Part shown: in pieces, positions 23,381-31,879 of the stretch
Numbering within the stretch: position 1 is the stretch's first letter
How the letters are laid out: the number at the start of each line of letters is the position of its first letter
Source of the DNA: Sphingomonas adhaesiva
GTDB lineage: Bacteria > Pseudomonadota > Alphaproteobacteria > Sphingomonadales > Sphingomonadaceae
Assembly: GCF_036946125.1 (NCBI RefSeq)
Contig: NZ_JAQIJT010000002.1
Location: forward strand, 465,001 to 529,000
Direction: 5' to 3'
Length of the DNA stretch: 64,000 bases
Notes under the pieces: generated by a model
What the model was told of the DNA's origin: nothing
The model's database searches: none
Seen by the model: the letters and a program-made list of their open reading frames with translations, nothing else
Translations under genes and position numbers: made by a program

Positions 23381-25882
23381 GTGACCGATTTCGATTATCA
23401 GGCCGCCAGGGACCATGACGGCGACGTCGACGCCAATCCGTCGACCACCGTCACGCTGGGCGAGCTCGTCGAGCAGCGCTACTCGCGCCGCCAGCTGATG
23501 GGCGGGATGAGCGCCATGACGACGGCGGCGTTCGGGGGCGCGCTGTTGACCGGATGCGCCGAGGACGATGCGTTTCAGGAGACGGTCAGCGTCGCGGACG
23601 GCACGACGGTACAGGCGCAGGGCGGGCGCGTGGTGACGCTGACCTCCACCGCGAGCAGCAACGCGACCTCCACCACCTGGACGCAGGTGAGCGGGCCGAC
23701 CGTCGCGCTGACGATCAGCGGCACCTCGGTCAGCTTCGTCGCACCCAACGTCGCGACCGCGACCGACATCGTGCTGCAGTTCACCGCATCCGGCCCGCTG
23801 GGGTCCAGGAGCGCGCGCTCGACGGTGACGGTCAGCCCGGCGACGCTGGCGTTCACCGCGGTGGCGAAGAACAGGAACGACATCGTGACGGTGCCGAGCG
23901 GCTATACCGCGAGCATCCTGTACCGCGCGGGCGACCCGCTGGCGGCGGGCGTCCCGGCCTATGCCAACGACGGCACCGATACCAATTTCGCGCAGCGCGC
24001 GGGCGACAACCACGACGGCATGAGCTTCTTCGGTCTGGCCGCCAGCGGCAACACGCCCGACGCGGGCAGCAACACGCGCGGCGTGCTGGCGATCAACCAC
24101 GAATATATCAATCCGCAATATCTGCACGTCGGCGCGCCGACGCAGACCCCGGACGCGAGCGGCGTGTCGCGCCGTCCCGAGGGCGAGGCGACGAAGGAGA
24201 TCGACGCACACGGCGTGTCGGTGGTCGAGGTGTCGCGCGCCGGGAACACGGGGGCGTGGAGCTATGTCGCGAACAGCGCGCTGAACCGCCGCGTGACGCC
24301 GAGCACCCCGGTGGTCTTCAACGGACCCGTCCGCGGCGATGCGACGCTGCGCACCGCCTATTCGAACGACGGCACGACCGGGCGCGGCACGATCAACAAT
24401 TGCGCGAACGGCGCGATGCCCTGGGGCAATTACGCGACGTGCGAGGAAAACTGGGCGGGCTATTTCGCGCGGTCGTCGACCGATGCGGGCGTGCGCACCG
24501 CGGCCGGCAATGCCAAGCAGGTGACGTCGCTGTCGCGCTACGGCGTGGGCACCAGCAGCCGCTACGGCTGGGAGACGGTCGCCGCGGCGACCGCGGGCAG
24601 CACGATCTTCTCGCGCTGGAACGCCTCCGCCATCGCCGCCAACCCGGCCGACGGCAGCGCCGATTTCCGCAACGAGCCCTTCACCTTCGGCTGGGTGGTC
24701 GAGATCGATCCGTACAATCCGTCCGCGACGCCGCGCAAGCGCACCGCGCTGGGCCGCATGGCGCATGAGGGCGTGATGGCGGGCCGGATGATCGCGGGCG
24801 TGAGGCCGGCGTTCTACATGGGCGACGACGGGCGCAACGAATATATCTACAAGTTCGTCTCCGCGACCGCCTGGTCCGCGGCGGATGCGACGCCGGCCGA
24901 TCGTCTGGCCACGGGCGACAAATATCTCGACACCGGCACGCTGTACGTGGCGAAGTTCAGCGCCGACGGCACCGGCCAGTGGCTGCCGCTGGTGTTCGGA
25001 CAGAACGGGCTGGACGCGAACAACACGCGCTATCCCTTCGCCAGCCAGGCCGACGTGCTGGTCAACGCGCGCCTCGCCGCGGACGCGCTGGGCGCGACGC
25101 CGATGGATCGCCCGGAATGGACCGCGGTGAACCCGGTCAACGGCGAGATGTATTGCACGCTGACCAACAATTCGAACCGCCGCGGCGTGGCCTCGGGCAG
25201 CAGCACGCGCGCGATCGATCCGGCCAATCCGCGCGCCTATGTCGACACCCGCACCGACGGCGGCACCAACACCGGCAACGCCAACGGCCATGTCGTCCGC
25301 CTGCGCGAGGCCAACGACTCCACCGAGTCGCTGACCTTCGGCTGGGACGTCTATGCCTTCGGCGCGCGGGCGACCGCGGACGCGGCCAACGTCAACCTGT
25401 CCGGGCTGGACGACACCAACGACTTCTCGTCGCCGGACGGGCTGTGGTTCGGGCTGCCCACCAATGCGGGCGGTCAGGCCGCGCCGCTGCTGTTCGTGCA
25501 GACCGACGACGGCGCCTATACCGACGTCACGAACTGCATGATGCTGATCGGCATGCCGGGGCGCGTCGGCGACGGCACCACGAAGACCGTGACCAGCTCG
25601 TTCGGCGGCACGGCCACCACGACCGCGCGGATCGGCGCGGCGCCGGGCGCGAAGCTGAAGCGCTTCCTGGTCGGACCGAAGGAATGCGAGGTCACCGGCA
25701 TCACCTCCACCGCGGACGGCCGGACGATCTTCATCAACATCCAGCACCCGGGCGAGGACGGCAATTTCGCCAACATCACCTCGAACTGGCCGCAGACGCA
25801 GGCGACCGGAACCGGCACCGGCCGCCCGCGCTCGGCGACGGTGGTGGTGACGAAGAACGACGGGGGCGTGGTGGGGCTGTAA
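23381..25882 (+). CDS. phoX: PhoX-family alkaline phosphatase, Tat-exported lipoprotein
   Basis: An 833-residue protein of the PhoX/DUF839 type, calcium- and iron-dependent phosphomonoesterases that release phosphate from organic esters outside the cytoplasm. The twin-arginine signal YSRRQLMGG (about residues 34-42) is followed by a hydrophobic stretch and a lipobox LLTGC with C59, so it looks like a Tat lipoprotein. Residues about 65-165 form an Ig/PKD-like insert (WTQVSGPTVAL, VTVSPATLAF). The PhoX domain follows, with LAINHEY, YATCEENWAGYF and the long beta-propeller part. GTG 23381 was chosen because GGGGGAAGA precedes it and the twin-arginine motif follows. A Pho box lies upstream. Confidence 0.88.
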   Translation: MTDFDYQAARDHDGDVDANPSTTVTLGELVEQRYSRRQLMGGMSAMTTAAFGGALLTGCAEDDAFQETVSVADGTTVQAQGGRVVTLTSTASSNATSTTWTQVSGPTVALTISGTSVSFVAPNVATATDIVLQFTASGPLGSRSARSTVTVSPATLAFTAVAKNRNDIVTVPSGYTASILYRAGDPLAAGVPAYANDGTDTNFAQRAGDNHDGMSFFGLAASGNTPDAGSNTRGVLAINHEYINPQYLHVGAPTQTPDASGVSRRPEGEATKEIDAHGVSVVEVSRAGNTGAWSYVANSALNRRVTPSTPVVFNGPVRGDATLRTAYSNDGTTGRGTINNCANGAMPWGNYATCEENWAGYFARSSTDAGVRTAAGNAKQVTSLSRYGVGTSSRYGWETVAAATAGSTIFSRWNASAIAANPADGSADFRNEPFTFGWVVEIDPYNPSATPRKRTALGRMAHEGVMAGRMIAGVRPAFYMGDDGRNEYIYKFVSATAWSAADATPADRLATGDKYLDTGTLYVAKFSADGTGQWLPLVFGQNGLDANNTRYPFASQADVLVNARLAADALGATPMDRPEWTAVNPVNGEMYCTLTNNSNRRGVASGSSTRAIDPANPRAYVDTRTDGGTNTGNANGHVVRLREANDSTESLTFGWDVYAFGARATADAANVNLSGLDDTNDFSSPDGLWFGLPTNAGGQAAPLLFVQTDDGAYTDVTNCMMLIGMPGRVGDGTTKTVTSSFGGTATTTARIGAAPGAKLKRFLVGPKECEVTGITSTADGRTIFINIQHPGEDGNFANITSNWPQTQATGTGTGRPRSATVVVTKNDGGVVGL

Positions 25883-25919
25883 GGACCCTTGCGGCACTGG
25901 GGGTGGGGCGTCCTCCCCC

Positions 25920-26043
25920 CCTTCCGTTCGTGCTGAGGAGGCATCGAGCGAAGTCGAGAGGCCGTCTCGAAGCACAAGCGTCACGCGTTCCCTTCGAGAC
26001 GGGTCCTCGACAAGCTCGGCCCCTCCTCAGGGCGAACGGAGGT
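25920..26043. repeat. Palindromic repeat, family D, between convergent phoX and yaiI
   Basis: The left arm contains CTTCCGTTCG, TGAGGAGG, CGAAGTCGAG and GTCTCGAAG; the right arm mirrors it with CTTCGAGACGGG, CTCGACAAGCTCGG, CCTCCTCAGGGCGAACGGAG. The centre is about 20 bases. Placed between two convergent genes, it could end both transcripts. Shorter relatives occur at 29839-29921. Confidence 0.75.
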
Positions 26044-26074
26044 GATGGCAGGTGAGGGACCGGGACGCGGCAGA

Positions 26075-26536
26075 CTAGCGCCGCCGGGTCAGCAGCGTGT
26101 CGAGGGCCTGCAGGAAGGTAGAGCGGTCCTTCGCGGAGAACGGGGCGGGGCCGCCGAGCTGGTCGCCGCCCGCGCGCAGGTCGGCCATGATCGCGCGGGT
26201 CGCGATCGCGCCGCCGATCGAGGCGGTGGTGAAGGGCTTGCCGGTCGGGGCGAGCACGTCCGCGCCCGCCTTCAGGCAGCGGTCCGCCAGCAGGATGTCG
26301 GCGGTGACGACCAATGCGCCCGGCCCCGCGGCCTCGGCGATCCAGTCGTCCGCGGCGTCGAACCCGGCATCCACCACCACGCGCGTCACCAGCGGATGCT
26401 GCGGCACGCGCAGCCAGGCGTTGCTGACGATCGTCACCGGCACCGACAGGCGCCAGGCGACCTTGTAGATCTCGTCCTTGACCGGGCAGGCGTCGGCATC
26501 GACCAGGATGCGGCGCGTGCCGGGCGCGGCCGTCAT
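26075..26536 (-). CDS. YaiI/YqxD family protein (DUF188)
   Basis: A 153-residue protein with the family signature ILVDADACPVKDEIYKVA at the N-terminus, followed by VTIVSNAWLRVP and VVVDAGFDAADDWIAE. The C-terminal part holds GKPFTTASIGGAIATR and DRSTFLQALD. DUF188 proteins have a PIN-like fold with conserved acidic residues and are suspected nucleases, but the role is not established. The start codon overlaps the stop of the DEAD-box helicase gene by four bases (ATGA), so the two are co-translated. An RNA-related role is therefore plausible. Confidence 0.9.
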   Translation of the reverse strand: MTAAPGTRRILVDADACPVKDEIYKVAWRLSVPVTIVSNAWLRVPQHPLVTRVVVDAGFDAADDWIAEAAGPGALVVTADILLADRCLKAGADVLAPTGKPFTTASIGGAIATRAIMADLRAGGDQLGGPAPFSAKDRSTFLQALDTLLTRRR

Positions 26537-28197
26537 CGACGCGGGCGCGGGGTGCGCTGCGCGGTATAGGGCCGGCGCTGCTGCACGGGCGCGCGGGTGG
26601 GCGCGGGGGCGCCGTCGAGCGGCTCGATGCGCACGCCGCTCTCGTCCTCGCCGTCCGCATTGGCGGTGGCGCGCACCGCCGCGGCGAAGCGCTGGGCGAG
26701 CGCGCGCGGGACCTGGAACTGCGTCTCGCCCTGTCCGATGCGGATCGCGCCGATCTCGGCCTTGGTCACGTGACCGCGGCGGCACAGCAGCGGCAGGATC
26801 CAGCGCGCATCGGCGTTCTGGCGACGGCCGATGTTCATGCGGAACCAGACGACGTCGTCGAAGCCGGGGCGATGCCCCTTCTGCTCGGCGGGCGCGCGCT
26901 CGATCATCTCCTCGGGCGCGGGCAGCGAGGCGCGCTGCGCGGCGACGAGCGCGGCGGCGATCTCCTCGGGCGTGCGCTGCGCCAGCAGCTCGGCTGCCAG
27001 CGCGCGGTCGTCGTCGTCGACCTCGACGGGGGCGAGCAGGCGTTCGAGCAGGCGCTCGCGGTCCTTGGCGCGGATCGCCTCGACCGAGGGGACCTCGCCC
27101 CATTCGGCGGCGATGCGCGCCCCGCGCAGCATCCCCTCGACCCGGCGGCGGCGCGGATAGGGGACGATCAGCACCGCGGTGCCCTTCTTCCCCGCGCGCC
27201 CGGTGCGGCCGGAGCGGTGCTGGAGCACCTCCGCATCGCGCGGGATCTCGACATGGATGACGAGGCTGAGCGTGGGCAGATCGATGCCGCGCGCGGCGAC
27301 GTCGGTCGCGACGCAGACGCGCGCGCGGCGGTCGCGCAGCGCCTGGAGCGCGTGGTTGCGCTCGTTCTGCGAATGCTCGCCCGACAAGGCGACCGCCGCG
27401 AACCCGCGCTCGACCAGGCCGGCGTGGAGGTGGCGGACATTGTCGCGCGTGGCGCAGAACAGGATCGCGGTTTCCGCCTCGTAGAAGCGCAGCAGGTTGA
27501 TGACGGCGTGCTCGATATCGGACGGCGAGACGGTGATCGCACGGTAGGTGATGTCGCCGTGGCCGCGCTGCTCGCTGACGGTCGAGATGCGCAGCGCGTC
27601 GCGCTGGTACTTCTTCGCCAGCGCGACGATCGTCCGGGGCAGGGTGGCGGAGAGCAGGAGCGTGCGGCGCTCGTTCGGGGTCTGGTCGAGCAGCGCCTCC
27701 AGATCGTCGCGGAAGCCCATGTCGAGCATCTCGTCCGCCTCGTCCAGCACCGCGGCGCGGATCTGCGACAGGTTCAGCGCCCCGCGCTCGGCATGGTCGC
27801 GCAGACGGCCCGGCGTGCCGACGACGATATGCACGCCCTGGTTGAGCGTGCGGCGCTCGCGGCTGGCATCCATGCCGCCGACGCAGGTGGCGATGCGCGC
27901 ATCGGCGTAGAGCCAGGCGAGCTCCTTGGCGACCTGAAGCGCCAGTTCGCGCGTGGGGGCGATGACCAGCGCCAGCGGCGCGCCCGGCGGGGGCAGCGTC
28001 TCGCCCTGTGCCAGCAGCTGTTCGGCGATGGCGAGGCCGAAGGCGACGGTCTTGCCGGACCCGGTCTGCGCGGAAACGAGCAGGTCGCGGCCATGCGCCG
28101 CCTCCGCGGTGACCTCCGCCTGGACGGGGGTGAGCGCGGCATAGCCACGCGTCTCAAGGGCGCGCGACAGCGCGGCGGGAAGGTTCGTGATCTCCAT
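26533..28197 (-). CDS. DEAD-box RNA helicase with DbpA-type C-terminal domain
   Basis: A 554-residue ATP-dependent RNA helicase. Motifs in order are the Q motif TPVQAEV, Walker A AQTGSGKT (residues 43-50), PTRELALQ, TPGRLRDH, DEAD, SAT, and motif VI HRSGRTGRAG. The tail after residue 440 contains GFDDVVWFRMNIGRRQNADA and RWILPLLCRRGHVTKAEIG, a DbpA-like RNA-binding fold as in CsdA/DeaD, and ends in an Arg/Pro-rich stretch. Likely roles are ribosome assembly or cold-shock RNA unwinding. ATG 28197 has TAAAGGA seven bases upstream; a longer frame upstream lacks homology. It is coupled to the DUF188 gene by an ATGA overlap. Confidence 0.93.
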   Translation of the reverse strand: MEITNLPAALSRALETRGYAALTPVQAEVTAEAAHGRDLLVSAQTGSGKTVAFGLAIAEQLLAQGETLPPPGAPLALVIAPTRELALQVAKELAWLYADARIATCVGGMDASRERRTLNQGVHIVVGTPGRLRDHAERGALNLSQIRAAVLDEADEMLDMGFRDDLEALLDQTPNERRTLLLSATLPRTIVALAKKYQRDALRISTVSEQRGHGDITYRAITVSPSDIEHAVINLLRFYEAETAILFCATRDNVRHLHAGLVERGFAAVALSGEHSQNERNHALQALRDRRARVCVATDVAARGIDLPTLSLVIHVEIPRDAEVLQHRSGRTGRAGKKGTAVLIVPYPRRRRVEGMLRGARIAAEWGEVPSVEAIRAKDRERLLERLLAPVEVDDDDRALAAELLAQRTPEEIAAALVAAQRASLPAPEEMIERAPAEQKGHRPGFDDVVWFRMNIGRRQNADARWILPLLCRRGHVTKAEIGAIRIGQGETQFQVPRALAQRFAAAVRATANADGEDESGVRIEPLDGAPAPTRAPVQQRRPYTAQRTPRPRR

Positions 28198-28302
28198 GAA
28201 GCGTCCTTTATGGGGTAAAGGGCGCGAAAAAGCCAGAGGGAAGCGGTAGTGGTGACGATTGCGGTCACCTTGTTCCACGTCCTGCGCCGGGAAGCGGCGA
28301 CG

Positions 28303-28914
28303 TTACCAGCGGTAGTTGAAGCTGATGCTGATGCGGGCGTCCTTGGCGGCGCTGGGCATCACCTCGTGGCGCAGCCAGCTTTCCCAGAGGAAGACGGTGC
28401 CGGGGTGCGGTTCCATGTAGACGAAGGTGCCGTCGCGCTGCGGCGCGGCCATCATCATCGGCAGGCGCGGATCCTCCAGCTTGAGCGCGCCCGAACCGGG
28501 GGGCACCGCGACGTAGAAGGTGCCCGAGACGGTGCTGTGCGGGTGGAGATGCCCGGAATGGGTGCCGCCGGACTTCATGACATTGACCCACAGGCTGTCG
28601 AGCCGGAGCCTTTTGCCCGCCAGATCCATCCCGACGTCGCGCGCGAAGGCGGCGACGTGGCGGTCGAGATGGCGCTTCAGGTCGGCGAAGGCGGGGTCGC
28701 GCAGCGGCAGATCGTCCAGCGAGGCGTAGCTGGTGTAGCCGCGGTAGCCGTTTTCCCTCGACCAGCGGCGCCCGGCGGCGTCCTCCGCGGCGAGGGACAG
28801 GCAGGAATCGTGGAGGTCGGCGAGCAGATCGGGGGCGTCGATCGCCGCGTCGTAGAACATCGTGGGGAAGAGCGGGCGGGTCGGCATGGGTGGGGACTCG
28901 GTTCGGGACGTCAT
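28303..28914 (-). CDS. 2OG-Fe(II) oxygenase-like protein (TIGR02466 type)
   Basis: A protein of about 203 residues that fits the putative 2-oxoglutarate/Fe(II) oxygenases often found in cyanophages and proteobacteria. Typical segments are DSLWVNVMKSGGTHSGHLHPHSTVSGTFYV, PPGSGALKLEDPR, and a distal WESWLRHEVMPS with the second histidine, then RISISFNYRW at the end. Histidines of the first motif and of LRHEV would bind iron. The substrate is unknown. Two starts are possible, ATG 28914 and ATG 28887; neither has a strong ribosome site. I took the first because GGAACA precedes it. The gene is followed by the helicase in the same direction. Confidence 0.75.
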   Translation of the reverse strand: MTSRTESPPMPTRPLFPTMFYDAAIDAPDLLADLHDSCLSLAAEDAAGRRWSRENGYRGYTSYASLDDLPLRDPAFADLKRHLDRHVAAFARDVGMDLAGKRLRLDSLWVNVMKSGGTHSGHLHPHSTVSGTFYVAVPPGSGALKLEDPRLPMMMAAPQRDGTFVYMEPHPGTVFLWESWLRHEVMPSAAKDARISISFNYRW

Positions 28915-28925
28915 GGGCGTGGTGT

Positions 28926-29107
28926 GTTCCGGCAAATGCGGGACGTTTGCAAAAGGGATGCAACAGTGCCACGTACCGGCCGTGCTCCTGCGCAGGCAGG
29001 AGCCCAGGGCCCAGCAGAACAACGCCTTATGGGACCTGCAACTCTCGGCTCCTGCCTTCGCAGGAGCATGGTGTAGCCTTTTGCAAAGGTCCCGCAAATG
29101 CCGGAAC
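28926..29107. mobile_element. MITE-like element, family C, inverted copy with extended ends
   Basis: The core element 28938-29095 is in the opposite orientation to that at 8155, with the core written as GAACAACGCCTTATGGGAC. Its terminal repeats are GCGGGACGTTTGCAAAA and TTTTGCAAAGGTCCCGC. The inverted repeat extends outwards through GTTCCGGCAAAT / ATTTGCCGGAAC, so about 29 bp are complementary at each end. A further half copy (29108-29176, CCGGTGCTCCTGCATGCGCA and neighbours) follows. Confidence 0.75.
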
Positions 29108-29180
29108 CCAGGGCCCAGCAGAGCAACGATCCCGGCGTCTCGCAACCCCGGTGCTCCTGCATGCGCAGGAGCACGGTGGA

Positions 29181-29747
29181 TCACCCCAGCCGCAGCGCGA
29201 TGTCGTTCATGAACCGAGTGTCGTCCCCCGCCGCCAGCCGGTCGGCCTCCGCGGCGATCGCGCCGAGCAGGTCGGAGAGCGGGTCCATTTCGGCCTTGGC
29301 GTAATTGCCGAGCACATGGCCTGTGACGCGGTCCTTGTGGCCCGGGTGGCCGATCCCGATCCGCACGCGGCGGAAGTCCGCGCCGAGATGCTGGTCGATC
29401 GAGCGCAGGCCGTTGTGCCCCGCGGTGCCGCCGCCCTGCTTGACCTTCACCTTCATGGGGGCGAGGTCGAGCTCGTCGTGGAAGACGGTGAGCGCGTCGA
29501 GACCGAGCTTGTAGAAGCGCATCGCCTCGCCGACCGAGCGGCCGCTGTCGTTCATGAACGTGGCGGGCTTCAGCAGCAGGACCTTGTGGGGGCCGATGCG
29601 GCCCTCCTGCAACCAGCCCTGGAATTTCTTTACGGGCGCGGCGAAGTCGTGAACCGCGGCGATCGTGTCGAGCGCCATGAAGCCGACGTTATGCCGGTGC
29701 ATCGCATATTGCGCGCCCGGATTGCCCAGGCCGACCCAGAGTTGCAT
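29181..29747 (-). CDS. pth: Peptidyl-tRNA hydrolase
   Basis: A 188-residue enzyme that cleaves the ester of peptidyl-tRNAs dropped from the ribosome and recycles the tRNA. Active-site residues are in place: N9 in VGLGNPG, H19 in RHNVGF, N66 in FMNDSG, D91 in FHDELDL and N112 in GGGTAGHNGL. Length is normal. The gene lies downstream of rplY, a common neighbour pair, but a terminator-like hairpin (29957-29996) and 277 bases separate them. The ATG at 29747 gives the conserved N-terminus MQLWVGLGNPG. Confidence 0.97.
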   Translation of the reverse strand: MQLWVGLGNPGAQYAMHRHNVGFMALDTIAAVHDFAAPVKKFQGWLQEGRIGPHKVLLLKPATFMNDSGRSVGEAMRFYKLGLDALTVFHDELDLAPMKVKVKQGGGTAGHNGLRSIDQHLGADFRRVRIGIGHPGHKDRVTGHVLGNYAKAEMDPLSDLLGAIAAEADRLAAGDDTRFMNDIALRLG

Positions 29748-29838
29748 CGTGCGTCTTTCCAGTGTTGCACTTACGACATCGAGACCAGCGCGACGCCGGT
29801 CCGTGCCGAGCGAAGGCGGAGCACAGCCGTCAGCGCAT

Positions 29839-29921
29839 GGCCTTCGACTTCGCTCAGGCCGAACGGAAGGTGTATCCGGTGCGGCAGCCTTCGATCGACT
29901 TCGCTCAGGCCGAACGGCAGG
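29839..29921. repeat. Direct repeats in the rplY-pth spacer
   Basis: GACTTCGCTCAGGCCGAACG occurs twice about 51 bases apart, each copy beginning CCTTCGA and ending in AGG. The units share GAAGTCGA-type arms with family D at 25920-26043, so they look like broken copies of that repeat. Confidence 0.6.
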
Positions 29922-29956
29922 ATGTGCCGGATGCGCGCGCTCGTGCTCTCGACCCG

Positions 29957-29996
29957 AAAACGAAAGGGCAGGGGAGCGTCGCCGCTGCCCTGCCCC
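29957..29996 (-). terminator. Rho-independent terminator after rplY
   Basis: On the minus strand GGGGCAGGG and CCCCTGCCC pair across a 13-base loop and are followed by TTTCGTTTT. It lies 28 bases after the rplY stop codon and may reduce read-through into pth. Confidence 0.65.
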
Positions 29997-30024
29997 CGAA
30001 CGAAACCGCCGTGGCGGCCGGCGA

Positions 30025-30705
30025 TTACTCGCCCTTGTCCTCGCCCTCGGCGTCGTCGGCAGCCGCCTCGGCTTCCGCGGCTGCTTCGGCCGATGCGGCC
30101 TCCGCCAGCGCGGCTTCCTCGGCGGCCTGCTCCTGCGCCTCGGCGAGCATCGCCGAGGGGGCGACCAGCGTGGCGACGGTGAAGTCCGGATCCTCGATCG
30201 TCAGCGTCGCGCCCTTGGGCACGCGCACGTCGCCGATGTGGATCGTGTCGCCCACGTCCTTGCCCTTGACCGAGACGGTGATCTGGCTGGGGATGTCGGC
30301 GGCGTCGACGGTCACTTCCAGTTCGGTCGCGACCAGCGTCAGCACGGCGCCCTTCTTCACGCCGGGCGATTCTTCCTCGTCGACGATCACGACCGGGACC
30401 GGCACGGTGACGGTCTCGTGCGCGGCGATGCGCAGGAAGTCGACGTGCAGCGGACGGTCGGTGACCGGGTGGAAGGCCACGTCCTTGGCCAGCGTGCGCT
30501 TGCCGTCGACCATGATGACCGAGTTCATGAAGTGACCGGTCATCAGCGCCTTCACCAGCGCCTTCTCCTCGAGGTGGATCGAGGTCGGCTCCTTGTTCTG
30601 GCCGTAGATCACGGCGGGGACGCGGCCGTCGCGACGCAGTGCACGGGAGGCTCCCTTGCCAACCCGGTCACGCGTTTCGGCTGCGAGCGTGATGGTGTCG
30701 CTCAT
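30025..30705 (-). CDS. rplY: Ribosomal protein bL25, long form (CTC)
   Basis: A 226-residue two-domain 5S rRNA-binding protein of the CTC type. The N-terminal L25 domain includes [26 protein letters not shown], then the TL5/CTC C-terminal beta domain with [27 protein letters not shown] and [21 protein letters not shown]. The last 50 residues are an Ala/Glu-rich acidic tail, common in alphaproteobacteria. ATG 30705 has CGGAGC eight bases upstream; a longer frame before it is not supported. pth lies downstream in the same direction. Confidence 0.96.
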   Translation of the reverse strand: MSDTITLAAETRDRVGKGASRALRRDGRVPAVIYGQNKEPTSIHLEEKALVKALMTGHFMNSVIMVDGKRTLAKDVAFHPVTDRPLHVDFLRIAAHETVTVPVPVVIVDEEESPGVKKGAVLTLVATELEVTVDAADIPSQITVSVKGKDVGDTIHIGDVRVPKGATLTIEDPDFTVATLVAPSAMLAEAQEQAAEEAALAEAASAEAAAEAEAAADDAEGEDKGE

Positions 30706-30825
30706 TGATATGCTCCGAAATACGGGTGATGTTCGTCTTCCCGACACGCCTCCAGGGATGACCATGGCGGGAAGCGGGCGCGCTTAGCGGGGGACGGGGG
30801 AAAAGGCAAGGTGGGCCAGGCAGGT

Positions 30826-30921
30826 CGTCATCCCCGCGAAGGCGGGAAGCCGGATACGCTGAGGTCCGAGAAGGAAGCGCGATGGCAGCGCGTCTGGATC
30901 CCCGCCTACGCGGGGATGACG
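30826..30921. repeat. Palindromic repeat, family E, between rplY and TraB/GumN genes
   Basis: CGTCATCCCCGCG (30826-30838) and CGCGGGGATGACG (30909-30921) are perfect complements and bound a 96-base unit whose interior has further short complementary parts. The element ends two bases before the stop codon of the TraB/GumN gene. It lies just before the rplY promoter region. Confidence 0.85.
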
Positions 30922-30923
30922 AT

Positions 30924-31817
30924 TCAATAACGGACCCGCACCGCCTTCAGCCTGTACGCGCCGAGCTGCTGCTGGACGCTCTGCGTGCCGGCCAGATGGC
31001 CTGCGCCCACCGCGATGAAGACGGTGCCGGGGCGCTTCATGCGCTCGGCGATCCACGCCGCCCACTTCCGGTTGCGGTTGACCAGCAGCGCCTGCGCCAC
31101 CTCGGGCGAATCCTTGAGCGAGTCGTTCATCTCGCTCGCGACGCCGTCGGGATTGCCCGCGGCCCAGGCATCGACCAGCTTGCGGAAGGTGGTATCGGCG
31201 GTGGGCAGTTCGTCGAGCGTGCTCTCCAGCAGCCTGACCTGCGCCGGTTGCGAGATGGCGTCGAAGATGCCCAGCTGCCCCTCGAACGTCTCCAGCCCGA
31301 CGATCGGCTTGCCGGCCTGGCGCGCGGCGTCGGACAGCACCTTTTCCGGGCCGTTGGCGGGGTCGTAGCCCAGCTTCTGCACCGGCAGCAGCGACAGCGT
31401 GATCGCGGCGAACCACGGGCGCATCCGATCATAGGCGGCCGGCGGCAGCCCGCCGTCCGCCATCGCCTTCTGAAACGCCGGGCGGTAATTGGGCGGCAGC
31501 TGCTCGGTCAGCGGGGTGCCGGCGGGAGCGAATGCCTTGGACGCGACGACGCGCTGCTGGGTCTGCGCGTCGGGCTCGACCATCTCCAGCACCAGCGTCT
31601 GCGAGCGGTCGAACGCCGTCTTCACCGCCTCGTCGAACCAGGACAGGCCGGGGCGCAGCACGTGGATCGTGCCGAAGAGATAGATGGTGGTGTCCCTGTC
31701 CTTCACCACCCACAGCGCCGGGTCGGCGTCGGGGGAGGCCGCCGCCTTCGGCCGGGCACAGGCGGGGAGGGGCAGCGCGAGAAGCAGCGCGAGCGGGGCG
31801 GCGAACCAGCGAGTCAT
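30924..31817 (-). CDS. TraB/GumN family lipoprotein
   Basis: A 297-residue secreted protein. The signal ends in LPAC, a lipobox, so it is probably a lipoprotein anchored at C20. The TraB/GumN fold is shown by the first motif YLFGTIHVLRPG, GLETFEGQLGIFDAISQ in the middle and the last motif FIAVGAGHLAGTQSVQQQL. GTIH and GxGH are the two conserved metal-binding motifs of this family, whose members include Tiki-like proteases. The exact function in bacteria is unknown. It is divergent from glyQ with about 60 bases between the starts. Confidence 0.85.
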   Translation of the reverse strand: MTRWFAAPLALLLALPLPACARPKAAASPDADPALWVVKDRDTTIYLFGTIHVLRPGLSWFDEAVKTAFDRSQTLVLEMVEPDAQTQQRVVASKAFAPAGTPLTEQLPPNYRPAFQKAMADGGLPPAAYDRMRPWFAAITLSLLPVQKLGYDPANGPEKVLSDAARQAGKPIVGLETFEGQLGIFDAISQPAQVRLLESTLDELPTADTTFRKLVDAWAAGNPDGVASEMNDSLKDSPEVAQALLVNRNRKWAAWIAERMKRPGTVFIAVGAGHLAGTQSVQQQLGAYRLKAVRVRY

Positions 31818-31879
31818 GACGGGCAGCCCTAGCGCGCCCCTTGCGGGAAGGCGAGGGTTCGGCCAGAGGTCGCCGCCGT

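Noticed and set aside
28915..29180. Small coding frames within the family C repeat region
   Set aside because: They repeat between copies because the element repeats, and lack ribosome sites and codon bias.
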